Below, piece after piece: positions 33,001 to 46,543 of a stretch of DNA of 53,712 nt (position 1 is the first letter of the stretch; every line of letters begins with the position of its first letter). A program made the position numbers and the translations under genes. Source of the stretch: Bolinopsis microptera (lineage: Eukaryota > Ctenophora > Tentaculata > Lobata > Bolinopsidae); the NCBI RefSeq assembly GCF_026151205.1, contig NC_087077.1, positions 20,425,198-20,478,909 on the forward strand. The letters run 5' to 3'. The notes beneath the pieces are model-generated. The model was given only the letters and a program-made list of their open reading frames with translations, was not told the origin of the DNA and did no database searches.

Positions 33001-33427
33001 CCTAACTTCCCACTCATCAAACATTCAGCTTTGAAATGTACAGGTTTTGTTATCGTACCTCTCACATTACACTGCTTCCTCGGATTTCAGCCCTTTGAGC
33101 TGTAAAGTATATCTCTGAAGAAGATTCGATTTCGCCCGTTATTTTGCAGATAAGTCAGTTTGTCCAATAAGAAGCGCTAAACAAATCACGTGACAAAAGA
33201 CCTCCAATCAGAGAGCAGCAAGTAGGTGAGTATGTGCTATCTAACTAGTTCTGTAACTCACTATCTGCCCAGTGCCCACAGAGACACTACCTTTGTGCTG
33301 ATAAGCTTCAAGGCTTGTGACCTTAGTGGGAATTCAACCGTCAATAATTAATTTAGCCGCAGCGAAGCTCTTTGAATTCATCAACAGCCCGGTCGGGTTA
33401 AGGCACTGCAGTCAGTAAATAAGTTAT

Positions 33428-33512
33428 TATTCTGCTGTAGCCGTGAAGTATTTAGTCCGGGACAAAGGAACAATCGAGAGTGTAAAAGAGGGACTCGAAA
33501 GAAATTACAGGT
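33428..33512 (+). other. Possible isolated exon
   Basis: After TTCTGCTGTAG, an open stretch reads VKYLVRDKGTIESVKEGLER and ends NYR at CAG/GTGCTC. No other exons recognised; weak. Confidence 0.2.
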
Positions 33513-33654
33513 GCTCAATCTTTCCCAACAAAGCACACATTGTGTTTAATGGGGCATGTGTCTCACTCTCGTGCGGCCTCTGTTTTAGCCGAGCTTTTGT
33601 CCTGATGATATTAACATTCCTTATTTATAGTTTTCAATGAACTGCTAGCAGAGT

Positions 33655-33870
33655 GTGTGACCAAGTTAGAAGAGTGTGTGACCAAGTTAGCAGAGAGTGT
33701 GACCAAGTTAGCGGAGTGTGTGACCAAGTTAACAGAGTGTGTGACCAAGTTAGCAGTGTGTGTGAGCAAGTTAGCAGAGTGTGTGACCAAGTTACAAGGG
33801 CTACTATTTAGTTAGCAGAGTGTGTGACCAAGTTAGCAGAGTGTGTGACTAAGTGCTACTATTAAGTTAG
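33655..33870. repeat. 21-bp minisatellite
   Basis: About nine units of GCAGAGTGTGTGACCAAGTT + A, some interrupted. Confidence 0.9.
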
Positions 33871-34017
33871 CAGGTCGTGTTCCTCACAAATATTTTATTA
33901 TTTATTACATACCGCATCGTGTGTAAAACTAAACAATCCCCTTATACATGAGCCTATGAAGTTAAATACAGCGATAAGTCAATATTGCTGTGTAAAATAC
34001 ACAGTAGTAGTGGTAGA

Positions 34018-34038
34018 TCACGTGATGCCCATATAAGG
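34018..34038 (+). promoter_or_regulatory. E-box/CArG motif copy
   Basis: CACGTGATGCCCATATAAGG, followed by AGTGG. Confidence 0.5.
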
Positions 34039-34623
34039 AGTGGTAGATCAACGATCAGGATTCATGGCTTTGTTTTACTGCTGAATTTAGTCTATTCGAC
34101 GCTTACTCGTATATAATATTTATTCTACGTGTAATTCTGCGTTCCAGAGCCTAGAGGAATGTTTTTCTGGAAAGACAGCGAGCTTTAAAGAAGTTTACCA
34201 TAAAATTAAAACATTAGATTATTAGTAAACGCTAAGAACAGTAAGGTAATGCTTGTATGAGTATTGAGAGTAAATAATAATAGTATTACGGGTTACACTT
34301 ATAATATTACCAGAGCATTAGCGAGCACAGGATTCCGTGAGGCGTAAATAAGTGTTAGTTATACGTGCTATAAGTTATATTATATTATGTAAGTTATATT
34401 ATATAAGGATAAAGGATGTGTTGTAGGGGGTGTCCGACCAATGATAAGTTAATAAAGTTGTAAGTGTGGGACTGTGGGTCCCACACTGTGCTGTGTGGTA
34501 GCTGTGGTGTGATCAGCTCGCTACAGTGTGTACTGTGTAAGGTAGGTGACAATCTGAGTGTGTGATTAATGGCGTCCCGGTTAGTGGGCTTGTAACCCAC
34601 AATCTCACACTGTAACCCTATCA

Positions 34624-34637
34624 GTTGCTATGGAAAC
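34624..34637 (+). promoter_or_regulatory. RFX X-box-like site
   Basis: GTTGCTATGGAAAC, a close match to the classical X-box (MHC/ciliary gene type). No gene start is recognised beside it. Confidence 0.4.
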
Positions 34638-35093
34638 CTCATAAATACAGGTCCTATATTATCTCGCTTAGGTGGCTGACATGTGTGTTTCTGACAGAAT
34701 ATATTATTAAATATTATAAGGATACATTTTCTACAAATTTCTGACAAACTATGATAAGAATTGGCCACTCCTATTGACGAGCCCTGTTGCTAAGTAACGT
34801 CACTTCTAGTGACGAGGCGTGTGATCTCCCCCAACATTTGTCCTGAGTTGCAACGGCCAGCTCCATGAAAGAGTAACATGAGCTGTATTCTCTGAGATCA
34901 TGTGTTCATTGTGCCCACGTGACTATTGCTAAGTAACGTCATGGGACCAGTGTCTGACGACCATTTCACCTCAAATCACAGCGGCAGAACATTCCAGAAA
35001 GACAGAGTAAACTCAGGTGATAATACTTTTCCAGGTGTTGGAATGTGTGAGGTAATGGTGACGTTAGCCTTATCATCACGTGACCTCCGCACT

Positions 35094-35173
35094 CCTTATA
35101 TGGGCATCACGTGACCTCCGCACTCCTTATATGGGAATCACGTGACCTCCGCACTCCTTAAATGGGCATCACG
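35094..35173 (-). promoter_or_regulatory. Three tandem E-box/CArG motif copies, minus orientation
   Basis: Units of about 31 bp: CCTTATATGGGCATCACGTG + ACCTCCGCACT. One unit has CCTTAAATGG. Confidence 0.55.
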
Positions 35174-35697
35174 TGACCTCCACAATATGTCACGTGATAT
35201 CATCTGAGCGGATTAAGCCTTGTTCCAGGCTAGTGATTATATTGTCATGTTACACTTGCTGATTACATTCAGTGTGTGCTAATACTAAATATCGTGCATG
35301 GCATTAGCTCATACTGCTCTTCCCCATTTGAAAGTCTTTGATGAAATGGCAGTAAGATTATGTTAAATATCTTTGTCATGGATTCGAGGAGTCCCAACAT
35401 TATTACTGCGTATAAAGTGTACATGTTACTAAATGTTACTATAAGATGTTAGAATGCTGCTATGTACTTGCAATTTGTTAGAGAGGAGACAGATATGACT
35501 CTCATGTGACAAGTAGGCCGGGATAGTGACAAGTCTCAGCGTTTAAGTGTCACATTTAGCATAGAACTAATATCCGTCACATATTTCCTATACACACGGC
35601 TTCCAGGACTCATGTACGACCAGCTTTCTCCTGCTCATGAGTCATGCTGTACAAGCAGGTCACAAACAAATCGCACATGTGTTAAATTGTGCGGAGT

Positions 35698-35748
35698 CAC
35701 GTGATGCCCATATAAGGAGTGCAGTGGCCAAGTGATGCCCATATAAGG
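35698..35748 (+). promoter_or_regulatory. Two E-box/CArG motif copies
   Basis: CACGTGATGCCCATATAAGG at 35698 and a copy with AAGTG for the E-box at 35728, joined by AGTGCAGTGGC as at 3462-3513. Confidence 0.5.
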
Positions 35749-36463
35749 TATCCTCCAGTAGATAGCACTTAGTTCAATTCTGCTACATTAATTCATTATT
35801 CAGTTAATGAATATTTCTAATGTTATCTCTGTGTGAACCTTCTGAAGAGAGACTAAACAATATCAGCATAATAAAATGAGTCTTCAAGATGTGACATCTC
35901 ATCAATAACAATGGTAAAGATAAGCTGTGACCTCTTTAATGCCAGTAATTAACATGTTTTTATTAATGTGTACAAGTGTTATTGTTAGGGAGGGCGAGAT
36001 TTAAGTTACACACTTAAACTAGCTACCTTGTGAGTAGTGTGATCTGAGGGGTGCCAATACTCGCCCTTTAACTCGGGGGAAATGAGGTTACGAGAGGAGG
36101 AGATTGGGTTTGGGGTTTAGTGGGGCAATGTAATGAGCAATGTTAGAAATGGGCCAAATTAGGGGTTTGTTTTTGAAATTGGGTTAAAATATCGTGAGCT
36201 AAGATTGCCACGTCTGTATTTTTCATTTCTGCGGAATCTATATTTTTATTCTACAGAAATGTATGACATTTCTCAGAACTTGAACCAGAAATTTTGCCTT
36301 AGTTCGATAAAATTCAGACAAATTCACCTCTCTTACCCGAGAATCAAAGAACCTAATTGTAATGAAATCAACTCTAGCTTATATCTTCCTCCATATTAGC
36401 CTGTTTCAAATTAGGAGCGACAAACTAGCCAGATTAATATTGTTACTGTCGCTTTCTACCTAA

Positions 36464-37590
36464 GCGAGGTTGTGCTGCAGGAACTGTTTTTGTGAACAAT
36501 ATAATCGTGTAAAATAATGTGTGCGAGGTTGTGCTGCAGGAACTGTTTTTGTGAACAATATAATCGTGTAGAATAATGTGTGCGAGGTTGTGCTGCAGGA
36601 ACTGTTTTTGTGAACAATATAATCGTGTAGAATAATGTGTGCGAGGTTGTGCTGCAGGAACTTTTTTTGTGAACAATATAGTGGCGTAGAATAATGTGTG
36701 CGAGATTGTGCTGCAGGAACTGTTTTTGTGAACAATATAATCGTGTAAAATAATGTGTGCGAGGTTGTGCTGCAGGAACTGTTTTTGTGAACAATATAGT
36801 CGTGTAGAATAATGTGTGCGGGGTTGTGCTGCAGGAACTGTTTTTTGTGAATAATATAATCGTGTAGAATGATGTGCGCGAGGTTGTGCTACAGGAACTG
36901 TTTTTGTGAACAATATAGTCGTGTAGAATAATGTGTGCGGGGTTGTGCTGCAGGAACTGTTTTTGTGAATAATATAATCGTGTAGAATGATGTGCGCGAG
37001 GTTGTGCTACAGGAACTGTTTTTGTGAACAATATAGTCGTGTAGAATAATGTGTGCGAGGTTGTGCTACAGGAACTGTTTTTGTGAACAATATAATCGTG
37101 TAGAATAATGTGTGCGAGGTTGTGCTGCAGGAACTGTTTTTGTGAACAATATAGTGGTGTAGAATAATGTGTGCGAGGTTGTGCTGCAGGAACTGTTTTT
37201 GTGAACAATATATGGTGTAGAATAATGTGTGCGAGGTTGGCTGCAGGAACTGTTTTTGTGAAACCATATAGTCGTGTAGAATAATGTGTGCGAGGTTGTG
37301 CTGCAGGAACTGTTTTTGTGAACACTTATAGTCGTGTAGAATAATGTGTGCGAGGTTGTGCTGCAGGAACGTTTTTTTGAACAATATAGTTGTGTAGAAT
37401 AATGTGTTGCGAGGTTGTGCTGCAGGAACTGTTTTTGTGAACAATATAATCGTGTAGAATAATGTGTGCGAGGTTGTGCTGCAGGAACTGTTTTTGTGAA
37501 CAATATAGTGGTGTAGAATAAAGTGTGCGAGGTTGTGCTGCAGGAACTGTTTTTGTGAACAATATAATCGTGTAGAATAATGTGTGTGAG
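36464..37590. repeat. 59-bp minisatellite (about 19 units)
   Basis: The unit starts GCGAGGTTGTGCTGCAGGAA and contains GTGAACAATATAATCGTG. The period is exactly 59 (36464, 36523, 36582). Because 59 is not a multiple of 3, all three minus frames stay open and give long artefact ORFs. Confidence 0.95.
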
Positions 37591-37639
37591 CTGGGTAGCT
37601 GTGTGAGAGTTTAGTAGAATCCGTAACAAGACACCAATG

Positions 37640-38390
37640 TCCGGAACCTAAACTGATGCTTCCTCCCCGTCACATTATCTCCCACACCGATACTCTTCCC
37701 TCACTGGTCAGCTCACTCTCAACTCGCCGCTCATTGTCCTCGCCAGATCACGTGACCCGAATCCACGTGCTGCACAGTGGGCCAGTGTTGCGAAGTCGGG
37801 TCCACGTTACGCCGCTCTTATCATTAGGGAGTGTTAAGTTTCACTGTAATTTGTATTATCAGTGCGGAGATGCAAGTTGTTGTGATTCAGAAGAATCTAT
37901 GGCTGGGTGTGAAGTTAGCCGGTAGTTGAGGGTAGTTGCAATAAGAGTAATGAGCAGATGTTACTCACTAATGTGCAAATCACTACTACCTCGGTGACAC
38001 GTGTTGCGGAGATTACACGCGTCACCTGGTCTACTCAAATTAGTAAAAACTAAAACAGGTGTTATGTGATAGCACTGTTCTACTGCGCTATCTGGACGGA
38101 AATATTTATTAGCTTCTGAAAGTTAACCGTCAAGAAACTACGACGGTGAGCCATGTTAAGGCCACAGGGGGGGGGGGGGGGGGGTGGGTCGAGGCCCCAT
38201 GTTAAAATTAATTCATAGCCACTGACCACCTCTATATTTACCCAGTTTTACAGTTACCACATTAATTAATTACCCCACCTTGGCCTCTGAAGCACAGTAC
38301 GCTATGTAGCTAAAAGAACTGTAACATAACCAACTCTCTTTAACTGATGTAACATAACCAAACTGCCTCAGTGTCTCTACCCACTCTCTC
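37640..38390. other. Spacer with a 17-G run, no gene seen
   Basis: Short open frames only; a G-run at about 38167-38184. Nothing else supported. Confidence 0.4.
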
Positions 38391-38404
38391 TTCTTTAACT
38401 GATG

Positions 38405-41345
38405 ACTATACACCCTATGATATAGCAGTATTAGGATCCCCACTATACACCACTATGATATAGCAGTATTAGGAACCCAACTATACACCCTATGATATAG
38501 CAGTATTAGCAACCCCACTATACACCCTATGATATAGCAGTATTAGGAACCCCGCTATACACTCTATGAACTAGCAGTATAGGAACCCCACTATACACCC
38601 TATGATATAGCAGTATTAGGAACCCCACTATACACCCTATGATATCGCCGGTATTAGGAACCCCACTATACACCCTATGATATAGCAGTATTAGAACCCA
38701 ACTATACACCCTATGATATAGCAGTATTAGGAACCCCACTATACACCCTATGATATAGCAGTATTAGGAACCCCACTATACACCCTATGATATAGCAGTA
38801 TTAGGAACCCCACTATACACCCTATGATATAGCAGTATTAGGAACCCCCACTATACACCCAATGATCTAGCAGTATTAGGAACCCCACTATTACACCCTA
38901 TGATATAGCAGTATTAGGAACCCCACTATACACCCTATGATATAGCAGTATTAGGAACCCCACTATACCACCTATGATATAGCAGTATTAGGAACCCCAC
39001 TGCACTAGACACCTATTATATAGCAGTATTTGGAACCCCACTATACACCCTAGATATAGCATAAAGGAACCCCCCTATAACCCCATTATATAATTTAAAC
39101 CCCACAAAAACCCATGATATAGCAGATTTGGAACCCCACAAAACACCCCAATAAAAGCAGTATGGACCCCCTATCACCCCTTTATATGATATTAGGGAAA
39201 CCCAAATATAACCATTATATAGCAGTTTTAGGAACCCCCCTATAACCCATGATAACACATTTGGAACCCCCCAAAACATAGATATAGCGTTTGAACCCAC
39301 TAACACCCCATGATAACTATTAGGAACCCCCCTATACCCCTATTATATAGCATATTAGGACCCCCCTAACCCCAGAAAGCAGATTGGAACCCACATAAAA
39401 CCCAGAATTGCATTATTTGGAACCCCCCAAAAAACCCCTGTTACAGTTTAGGAAACCCCCATACACCCATGATATGAGTTTAAAGGAACCCCATATACAC
39501 CCTATTATATACATATTAAACCCACTAACACCCCAATTCAGTATTAAAACCCCCCTATACACCCCATGATAAGCATATTTAAAACCCCCTTACACCCCAT
39601 GATAAGCAGATTAGGGAACCCCCCTACACCCCATGTATACATATTTGGACCCCCCAAAACCCCATTATAGCAGTATTAAACCCCCCTAAACACCTATGAT
39701 AAGCTTTTGGAACCCCCCTAACCCCTATATATAGCAGTATTGGAACCCCAATTTTCCCCCATGAATACTATTAGGGCCCACTTAACCCCTTTTATGCGTA
39801 TTTGGAACCCCATATAACCCTTATATACAGTTTAGGGAACCCCCCTTAACCCCTTATATGCAGTATTTGGAACCCCCCCTATACACCCTAGAAACAGTAT
39901 TTGGGAACCCCCCTTACACCCCATGATTTAAACAGTATTTGGAACCCCACTATCACCTTGAAAATGCATATTTGGAAACCCTTACACCCTATTATATAGC
40001 AGTATTTGGGAACCCCAACTATACACCCCCTTTATATAATATGGGGCCCCCCCTATCACCTATGATTAGCAGTATTTGGAACCCAAAATAACCCTATTAA
40101 AGCATTAGGGCCCCCCAACACCCCTTATATAGCGTATTTTGGAAACCCCCCAAAACACCCCAGTATGCTAAGGAACCCCACTAAACACCCCATGTTTTTT
40201 CGTATTTGGAACCCCCTATAACCCTATGAAAGATATTAGGAACCCCCCTTTAAAACCCCATGATTAAAAATTTGGAAAACCCCTATACCCCTAATTTTAG
40301 CATTTAGGAACCCCACTTACACCCCATGATATACTATTTGGACCCCCCATACACCCTAGAAATGCAGTATTAAACCCCCCTAACCCCCTATGATTAGCGT
40401 ATTTTGGGAACCCCCCTTAAACCCCATGATTAGCGTATTAGAACCCCATTTACCCCAAATTTTTAGCAGTATTAGGAACCCAACAAACCCTATGATATGC
40501 AGTATTAGGAACCCCATATACACCCCATGATATAGCATTTTTTAGGACCCCACTTACACCCCATGAATTTCATATTTGGGAACCCCCCTATACACCCCAT
40601 GATTTAAAACGTTTAGGGAACCCCCCATCACCCCGATTAACAATTAGGGAACCCCCCTATCACCCATGTATGCTAATTTTGGAACCCCCTAACCCTATAA
40701 ATTTAAAAATTAGGAACCCCCCTATAACCCCTTTTTAAGCATATAGGAACCCACTTACACCCATTATAGAGTATTAGAACCCATTACACCCCAAATAGAG
40801 TATTAGGGAACCCCACTAACACCCCATGATATGCGCATTAGGAACCCACTTACCCCAGAATAGCATATTAGAACCCCCTATACACCTATAATAGCTATTA
40901 GGAACCCCCCCCATACACCCAGAATAGCTATTTTGGGAACCCCCCTTAACCCATAAATTTTGCAATTGGAAAACCCCCTATACGCCCCATGATATAGCAG
41001 TATTTGGGAACCCCCCTATACACCTATAATAGCAGTATTTGGGAACCCCCCTATAACCCCATGTATCAGTATTTGGAACCCCCCTATACACCCTTGAAAA
41101 CAGTATGGAAAACCCCCTAACAAATTATTAACAGTATTAGCAACCCCCCTATACCCTATATATAGCAGTATTTAAACCCCCCTATAAACCCCTTTAATGC
41201 AGTATAAAGGAACCCCAAACACCCTATGTATACAATTGGAAACCCCCCATACACCCCTTGATTGCAGATTAGGGAACCCCACATACCCTATATTGCAGTT
41301 TTGGGCCCCCCCCAAACCCCAGAATACAGTTTAGGAACCCCCCAT
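38405..41345. repeat. 37-bp minisatellite, clean then noisy
   Basis: The unit is ACTATACACCCTATGATATA + GCAGTATTAGGAACCCC. Units to about 39020 are near perfect. After 39050 they show constant single-base losses and homopolymer changes, which look like consensus error rather than drift. Confidence 0.9.
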
Positions 41346-41609
41346 CAAGTGAAATTGTGATGGGAAATTTCAAGATTCATTAATTGGGGTGTATAAAAAG
41401 GAGATAAAACTGAGGTTTTAATTAACTGACACGGGGGAAATTAAATGGTTTTTGTCCAGCAGCAACAAAGGAAGTGTATCAAACTAAAACTATGAGTGTT
41501 GTAGTTTGTTTTTTTATGGAACCAATATTTGCAGGGAAACAAACCCTTAGCCAAAAAAGGGGAGTTGTATAACGTCAGTGAATTACATGTTAGTAGTTAT
41601 GGGGTGTTG

Positions 41610-43832
41610 AATATTGAGGTCTAAACTATGTACTAACTATTGTACTAAATTATTGTTAAACTTATTTACTAAATTTTTTATAAATTATTTTTAAATTTTG
41701 TAAAAATTTAGTTAAACTTTTTGACTAAACTTATGTACAAAAATTTTTTACTAAACTTATGTACTAAATTTTGTATAAAATTATTGTATAAAAATTTTTT
41801 ACTAAATTATGACTAACTTATTGTACTAAATTATTGACTAAACTTTTTACTAAAATTTTAAAAATTATTGTAAAATTTTTGTACTAAATTATTTTCCTTA
41901 TTGTACTAAAAATTTTTTATAAAAATTTTGTACTAAACTTTTGTACTAAAATTTTTGTCTAAACTTATTGTACTAAATTATTTTACTAAATTTGTACTAA
42001 ACTATTGTACTAAACTTATTGCATAAACTTATTGCACAATATTGTACTAAAATTATTGACAACTTTTTGTACTAAACTTTTGTATAACTTTTTTCTAAAA
42101 TTTTTTTAAATTAGTGTAAAATTTTGTACTAAACTTATTGTACTAAACTTTTTGTATAAACTTTTCTAAAATTTTTGTATAAACTTTTTTACAAACTTTT
42201 GTACTAAAATTATTGATAATTATGCAAAAACTTATTGTCTAAAATTTTTGTAATAAATTTTGTTAAACTATTTACTAAACTTAAATTTTCTAAATTATTG
42301 TATAAATTAGGTATAAATATTTTTCTAAACTTATTTTACTAAATTATTGACTAAACTTATTTTACTAAACCTTGTACTAACTTATTTACAAAATTATTGA
42401 CTAAACTTATTGACTAAAATTTTTACTAAATTATTGTATAATTATTGACTTAAAATTTTTGTACAAATTATTTTCTAAATTTTGTACAAACTTAGTGGAC
42501 TAAAATTATTGTAAAAACTTATTTTACTAAACTTATTGTCTAAAATTTTTATAAATTTTTTTACTTTCTTTTTTGTCAAATTATTTTTTCATGCACTAAA
42601 ATTTGTACAAATTTTTTACTAAAAATTATTTTAATATTTTTGTTAAAATTTTACTAAATTTTTGTACTAAAATTATTGATAAATTAGTATTAAAATTTTT
42701 TGTACAAAAATTATTGACTAAATTTTGATTAAATTATTGACTAACTTAGTATAAATTTTTACTAATTATTGCACTAAAATTTTTTTCAAATTATTGTATA
42801 ATATTGTATAAAATTTTTTACTAAACTTTTTTTAAACTTATTTCAATTTTTACAAAATTATTGTAAATAAATTATTGTACAACTTTTTGTACAAAAATAT
42901 TGTCTAAAATTTTGTACTAAAAATTTTTGTACTAATATTTTTAAACTTATTGGACAAACTTTTTGACTAAATTTTGTAAAATTTTGTACTCTTTTGTACC
43001 CAAACTTTTTAAAATTACTGTAATTTTTTGAAATAAAAATTTCTTACAAATTTGTACTAAACTTATTGTTAAAAATTTTTGTACTTACTTTTGTACAACT
43101 TTTGTTAAAATTATTGAAAAATTTTTGTATAAATTTTTGACTAATTTTTGTACTGAACTTTTTGTATAAATTATTGACAAAAATATTTAAAATTTTTTTG
43201 TACTAAAATTTTTTGTACTAAAAAATTGTACTAATATTTTCTAAATTTTTGTAAAACTTTTGTATAAATTTTTGTCTAAATATTGTATAAAATTTTTGTA
43301 TAAATTTTTTACTAAAATTATTTATAAAATTTTTGTCTAACTTTTTGTACTAAAAAAATTTTATAAAATTATTGTAAAAATTATTTTTTTATTGTCTAAC
43401 TTTTTATAAAAAATTTTTGGGACTAAAAATTTTTTCTAAACTTATTGACTAAACTTATTTATAAACTATTGTACTAAAATTATTGTACTAAACTTTTGTA
43501 TAAATTTTTGTACAATTTTGTATTAAAAATTTTTACTAAATTTTGTAAAAATTATTTTATAAATTTTTGACTAAATTTTTGCACTTTTTAAAAAAATTTT
43601 TTTTTAAATATTGTCTTTTTCCTTTTTTGAAACTTTTCTAAATTATTGTACTAAATTTTGACTAAACTTATTTCTAACTTATTGTATAAAATTATTTTAC
43701 AAATTTTGTATAAACTTTTGTACTAAACTTATTGTACTAAACTTATTGTACTAAACTTATTGTACTAAACTTATTGTACTAAACTTATTGTACTAAACTT
43801 ATTGTACTAAACTTATTGTACTAAACTTATTG
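41610..43832. repeat. 14-bp minisatellite (TTGTACTAAACTTA)n, noisy then clean
   Basis: Nine perfect units at about 43700-43832. The 2 kb before them carry the same unit with frequent indels. Confidence 0.9.
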
Positions 43833-44055
43833 TAGTTTACTGTGTAGGTTACTGTGCGTCCTGTCACTTGGTAAGCCAAGTTACAGGACTCAGACTGTGC
43901 TCTACACTAATGAGTTTATCTTGTTTTAATTAAATAGCTCCTCTACCTGTGCAGAGCTACTTCAGAGAGAGTAATGGCATTTGTGAAAGTTTGGGACAAT
44001 CCCCCACATTCCTGAACTTAAATTGAGTTAGAGGAATGAGATCCCACTCCCAGTC

Positions 44056-44057
<2 letters not shown>

Positions 44058-44109
<52 letters not shown>

Positions 44110-44181
44110 TCTCTCTCTCTCTCTCTCACTCTCTCTATATCTCTCTCTCTCTCTATATATATTCTCTCTCTCTCTCTCTCT
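44058..44181. repeat. (CT)n microsatellite
   Basis: CT dinucleotides with a few CA and TATA interruptions. Confidence 0.95.
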
Positions 44182-44473
44182 GGAATGAGATCCACACTCC
44201 CCTCTACACCTGGCGTCGGGCTCTGTAAATGCAAATGAAGAGGCTTCCTCGAAAAGAAGGGCTCACAAGCAATGTTACGTAACTTGCTGAAGCCGTGTTA
44301 CACCGCAGCATTCTTTGTCCTATCAATATCACTACAATAAGTCTCGCAATAGAACGGGTTTAATTGATCGAATTTCCCATCATGCCTTACTGGCGAGTGT
44401 ATAATTATAACTTGTTGTTAAAAGAGGCAGGCTGGTGGACAGTAGTGTCCAATCAGCTGCTGCAAAGCAGTGT

Positions 44474-44528
44474 CACTGTGATGCCCATATAAGGTAGGGT
44501 CGTGTGACACGTGATGCCACATATAAGG
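44474..44528 (+). promoter_or_regulatory. Two diverged E-box/CArG motif copies
   Basis: CACTGTGATGCCCATATAAG + G and CACGTGATGCCACATATAAG + G, both followed by TAGGGTCGTG. Confidence 0.45.
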
Positions 44529-45767
44529 TAGGGTCGTGACACGTGATGAACAGGAAGCTCCGTTTGTACTGTATTGTAAAAACACTGTAATGCTAATATT
44601 TATCTTTCTGTAGCGGGGAATGACAGATGGGCAGTGGCACACTACCAGCACACTACCGCACTATTAGTGTCCACTGTGTTTGTGCGAAGTCAGTAGTATA
44701 AGATCAGGTGTTATTTATGTAAGATTAGCGGGGTGGCTGATACCGGTCCACTCGCTAATTCCAAGATGTGTGGTGGTATTTTAGCTGTAATTAGCTATAT
44801 TAGGTGGTATATTAGCTGAGTATTTGGGCGGTATTTCTTTTCCGTCTAGCGCGTTATAAATCGAATTTTAATTGCTATAATAATAGCTATTTCTAAAATT
44901 CCCGGATTGACCAAAAACTCCTTAATGATGATTCTATTTTGTAATATAGTAATTTGTTCGGAATAGAACAACTCATTCTTTATAAAGTGTAAAACAAACA
45001 TTACTACCAAGATCTCAATATTTATTACACATTACTGTATCCACATTATTATAATATCCGTACTTCCCAATATAAAATATTCCTATTACACAGTGTAACA
45101 CAGAACACACACACTAAATATTACATACTCCTGTGAGAAGACGGGCTGTAATATTTAGCATTTCCTTATTAAGCTGCCACGTGGCACTTTGTACACTTCT
45201 TTATTTCCAGACGTGGTTATCAAATCAAATGGCATGGGTAATTACTACACTGACAACATTCACTAATCGTGGGTTACCAAATTGTCTGAACTTGCGTGTA
45301 AAGAAGGACGGATTTAGATTTTAGAAAGATGGATTAGTCAGAAGAATTGTTCAGCTTGTGTCGTTCTGAAGTCAGCATGGAAAATACTAACCAGTCTTGT
45401 GTAAACTTTATAGCAACTCACTGTGTGCTATAAATAAAATATAATCTCATATTTGACGTGCACTAATTCTTGTGCTAAGTACGCACAAATTATACCTTAT
45501 ATTGATAAGAATAATATTGAATAGAGGTATTAGTTGTCCACAAAGCAACTGGTTCGCAGACATCAGTAGAGGAGTGACGTGGGAGGCCTTACTTTGGGGT
45601 GCAACAAAAGTGTGTAATGTGTATAATACAGCGAGCCAAACAACCGGACAATCCACGTTAATACACTAATTAAGTTAGCTGAGCGGTGGGAATTACAGGT
45701 ACACCTTTTCTCATGATCTCTATAAGGAATGTGATTTGATTACATATTAGCAGGGGCAATTTATGAG

Positions 45768-46198
45768 AATGTACGTGACTTTGGGTTTCATTTCCGTGAT
45801 TCTTACATCGCTGTTGTGTCCAGAAAGAACAAATAATTCCAGTTAAGAAGGCATGTCCCGCTCATCAGGCATTGCTAATAAACATTCCTGGTTTGGGTAG
45901 AGTGACACGTCACACACATTCCAGTAAGAAAACATCGTGTGATCGTGCCCCGCAGTACGACACTCAAGTCTACTTTTCACTGGAAAATGTCATGAGATCA
46001 GTCATGGTATTTCCTAGTATGTTAAATTTTAAAGTCTCAAGTTGCCATGAAGCTAGGGATGGTACCATATCTCTAGAATCAACCAATACCGGATCTGCGA
46101 CTTTCTGTCTCGACGGACCGGGTAGGAACTGGAATGTGGGGCGGTTACGATCTCCCCTCGAAAAGGTCTACTTTGACGGGTCACGCTGTACAAAGTAA
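45768..46198 (+). CDS. Candidate terminal exon of a small secreted protein
   Basis: An open frame, entered after GTTGTGTCCAG near 45824, reads KKACPAHQALLINIPGLGR, then DTQVYFSLENVM, FKVSSCHEARDGTISLES and FCLDGPGRNWNVGRLRSPLE to SRCTK and TAA. It has five cysteines. Just upstream, in another frame, MRMYVTLGFISVILTSLLC looks like a signal peptide. I cannot join the two with confidence. Family unknown. Confidence 0.3.
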
Positions 46199-46543
46199 AC
46201 TATTGTCACAACTTTACTTATTCTTGCCGCGCTTTGAGACGCGCGCAAATTCTGAACTAGGTGACGTCGTTTTAGATTATGGGTTGGGTAGCTGATGACA
46301 AGTAAGGTCAAGTTTGAATGATTTAAGGAAACGATTATATGATGTCACAGGGCTCGACACTCCATATAATTCTTAAAGTAACTTCCGGGGTTCCTCTAAT
46401 TGTGTGAAATCTGTCCAGAGAAGTGACAATGAAATCGTTATCTGCTCTTCTGTGTACAGGGATTGCAGAAAATATTCCCAACATAGGGAACTATCGACGA
46501 CTCGATCGTCTTATTAAGTGAAAAAAGCATCGCCATGCTCGTT

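Larger units (their letters stand above)
33880..36460. other. Intergenic region without a recognised gene
   Basis: Contains the motif copies listed separately and two GTTGCTAAGTAACGTCA-type blocks (about 34791 and 34926) with an ACGTCA core. No convincing coding exon. Confidence 0.45.

Noticed and set aside
36464-37590. CRISPR-like regular array
   Set aside because: No unique spacers: the whole 59-bp unit repeats, and the DNA is from an animal.
36443-37629. Long minus-strand open frames (up to 289 codons) with TVPAAQPRTHYST repeats
   Set aside because: They translate the 59-bp minisatellite in all three frames; 59 bp is not a codon multiple, and there are no other coding signs.
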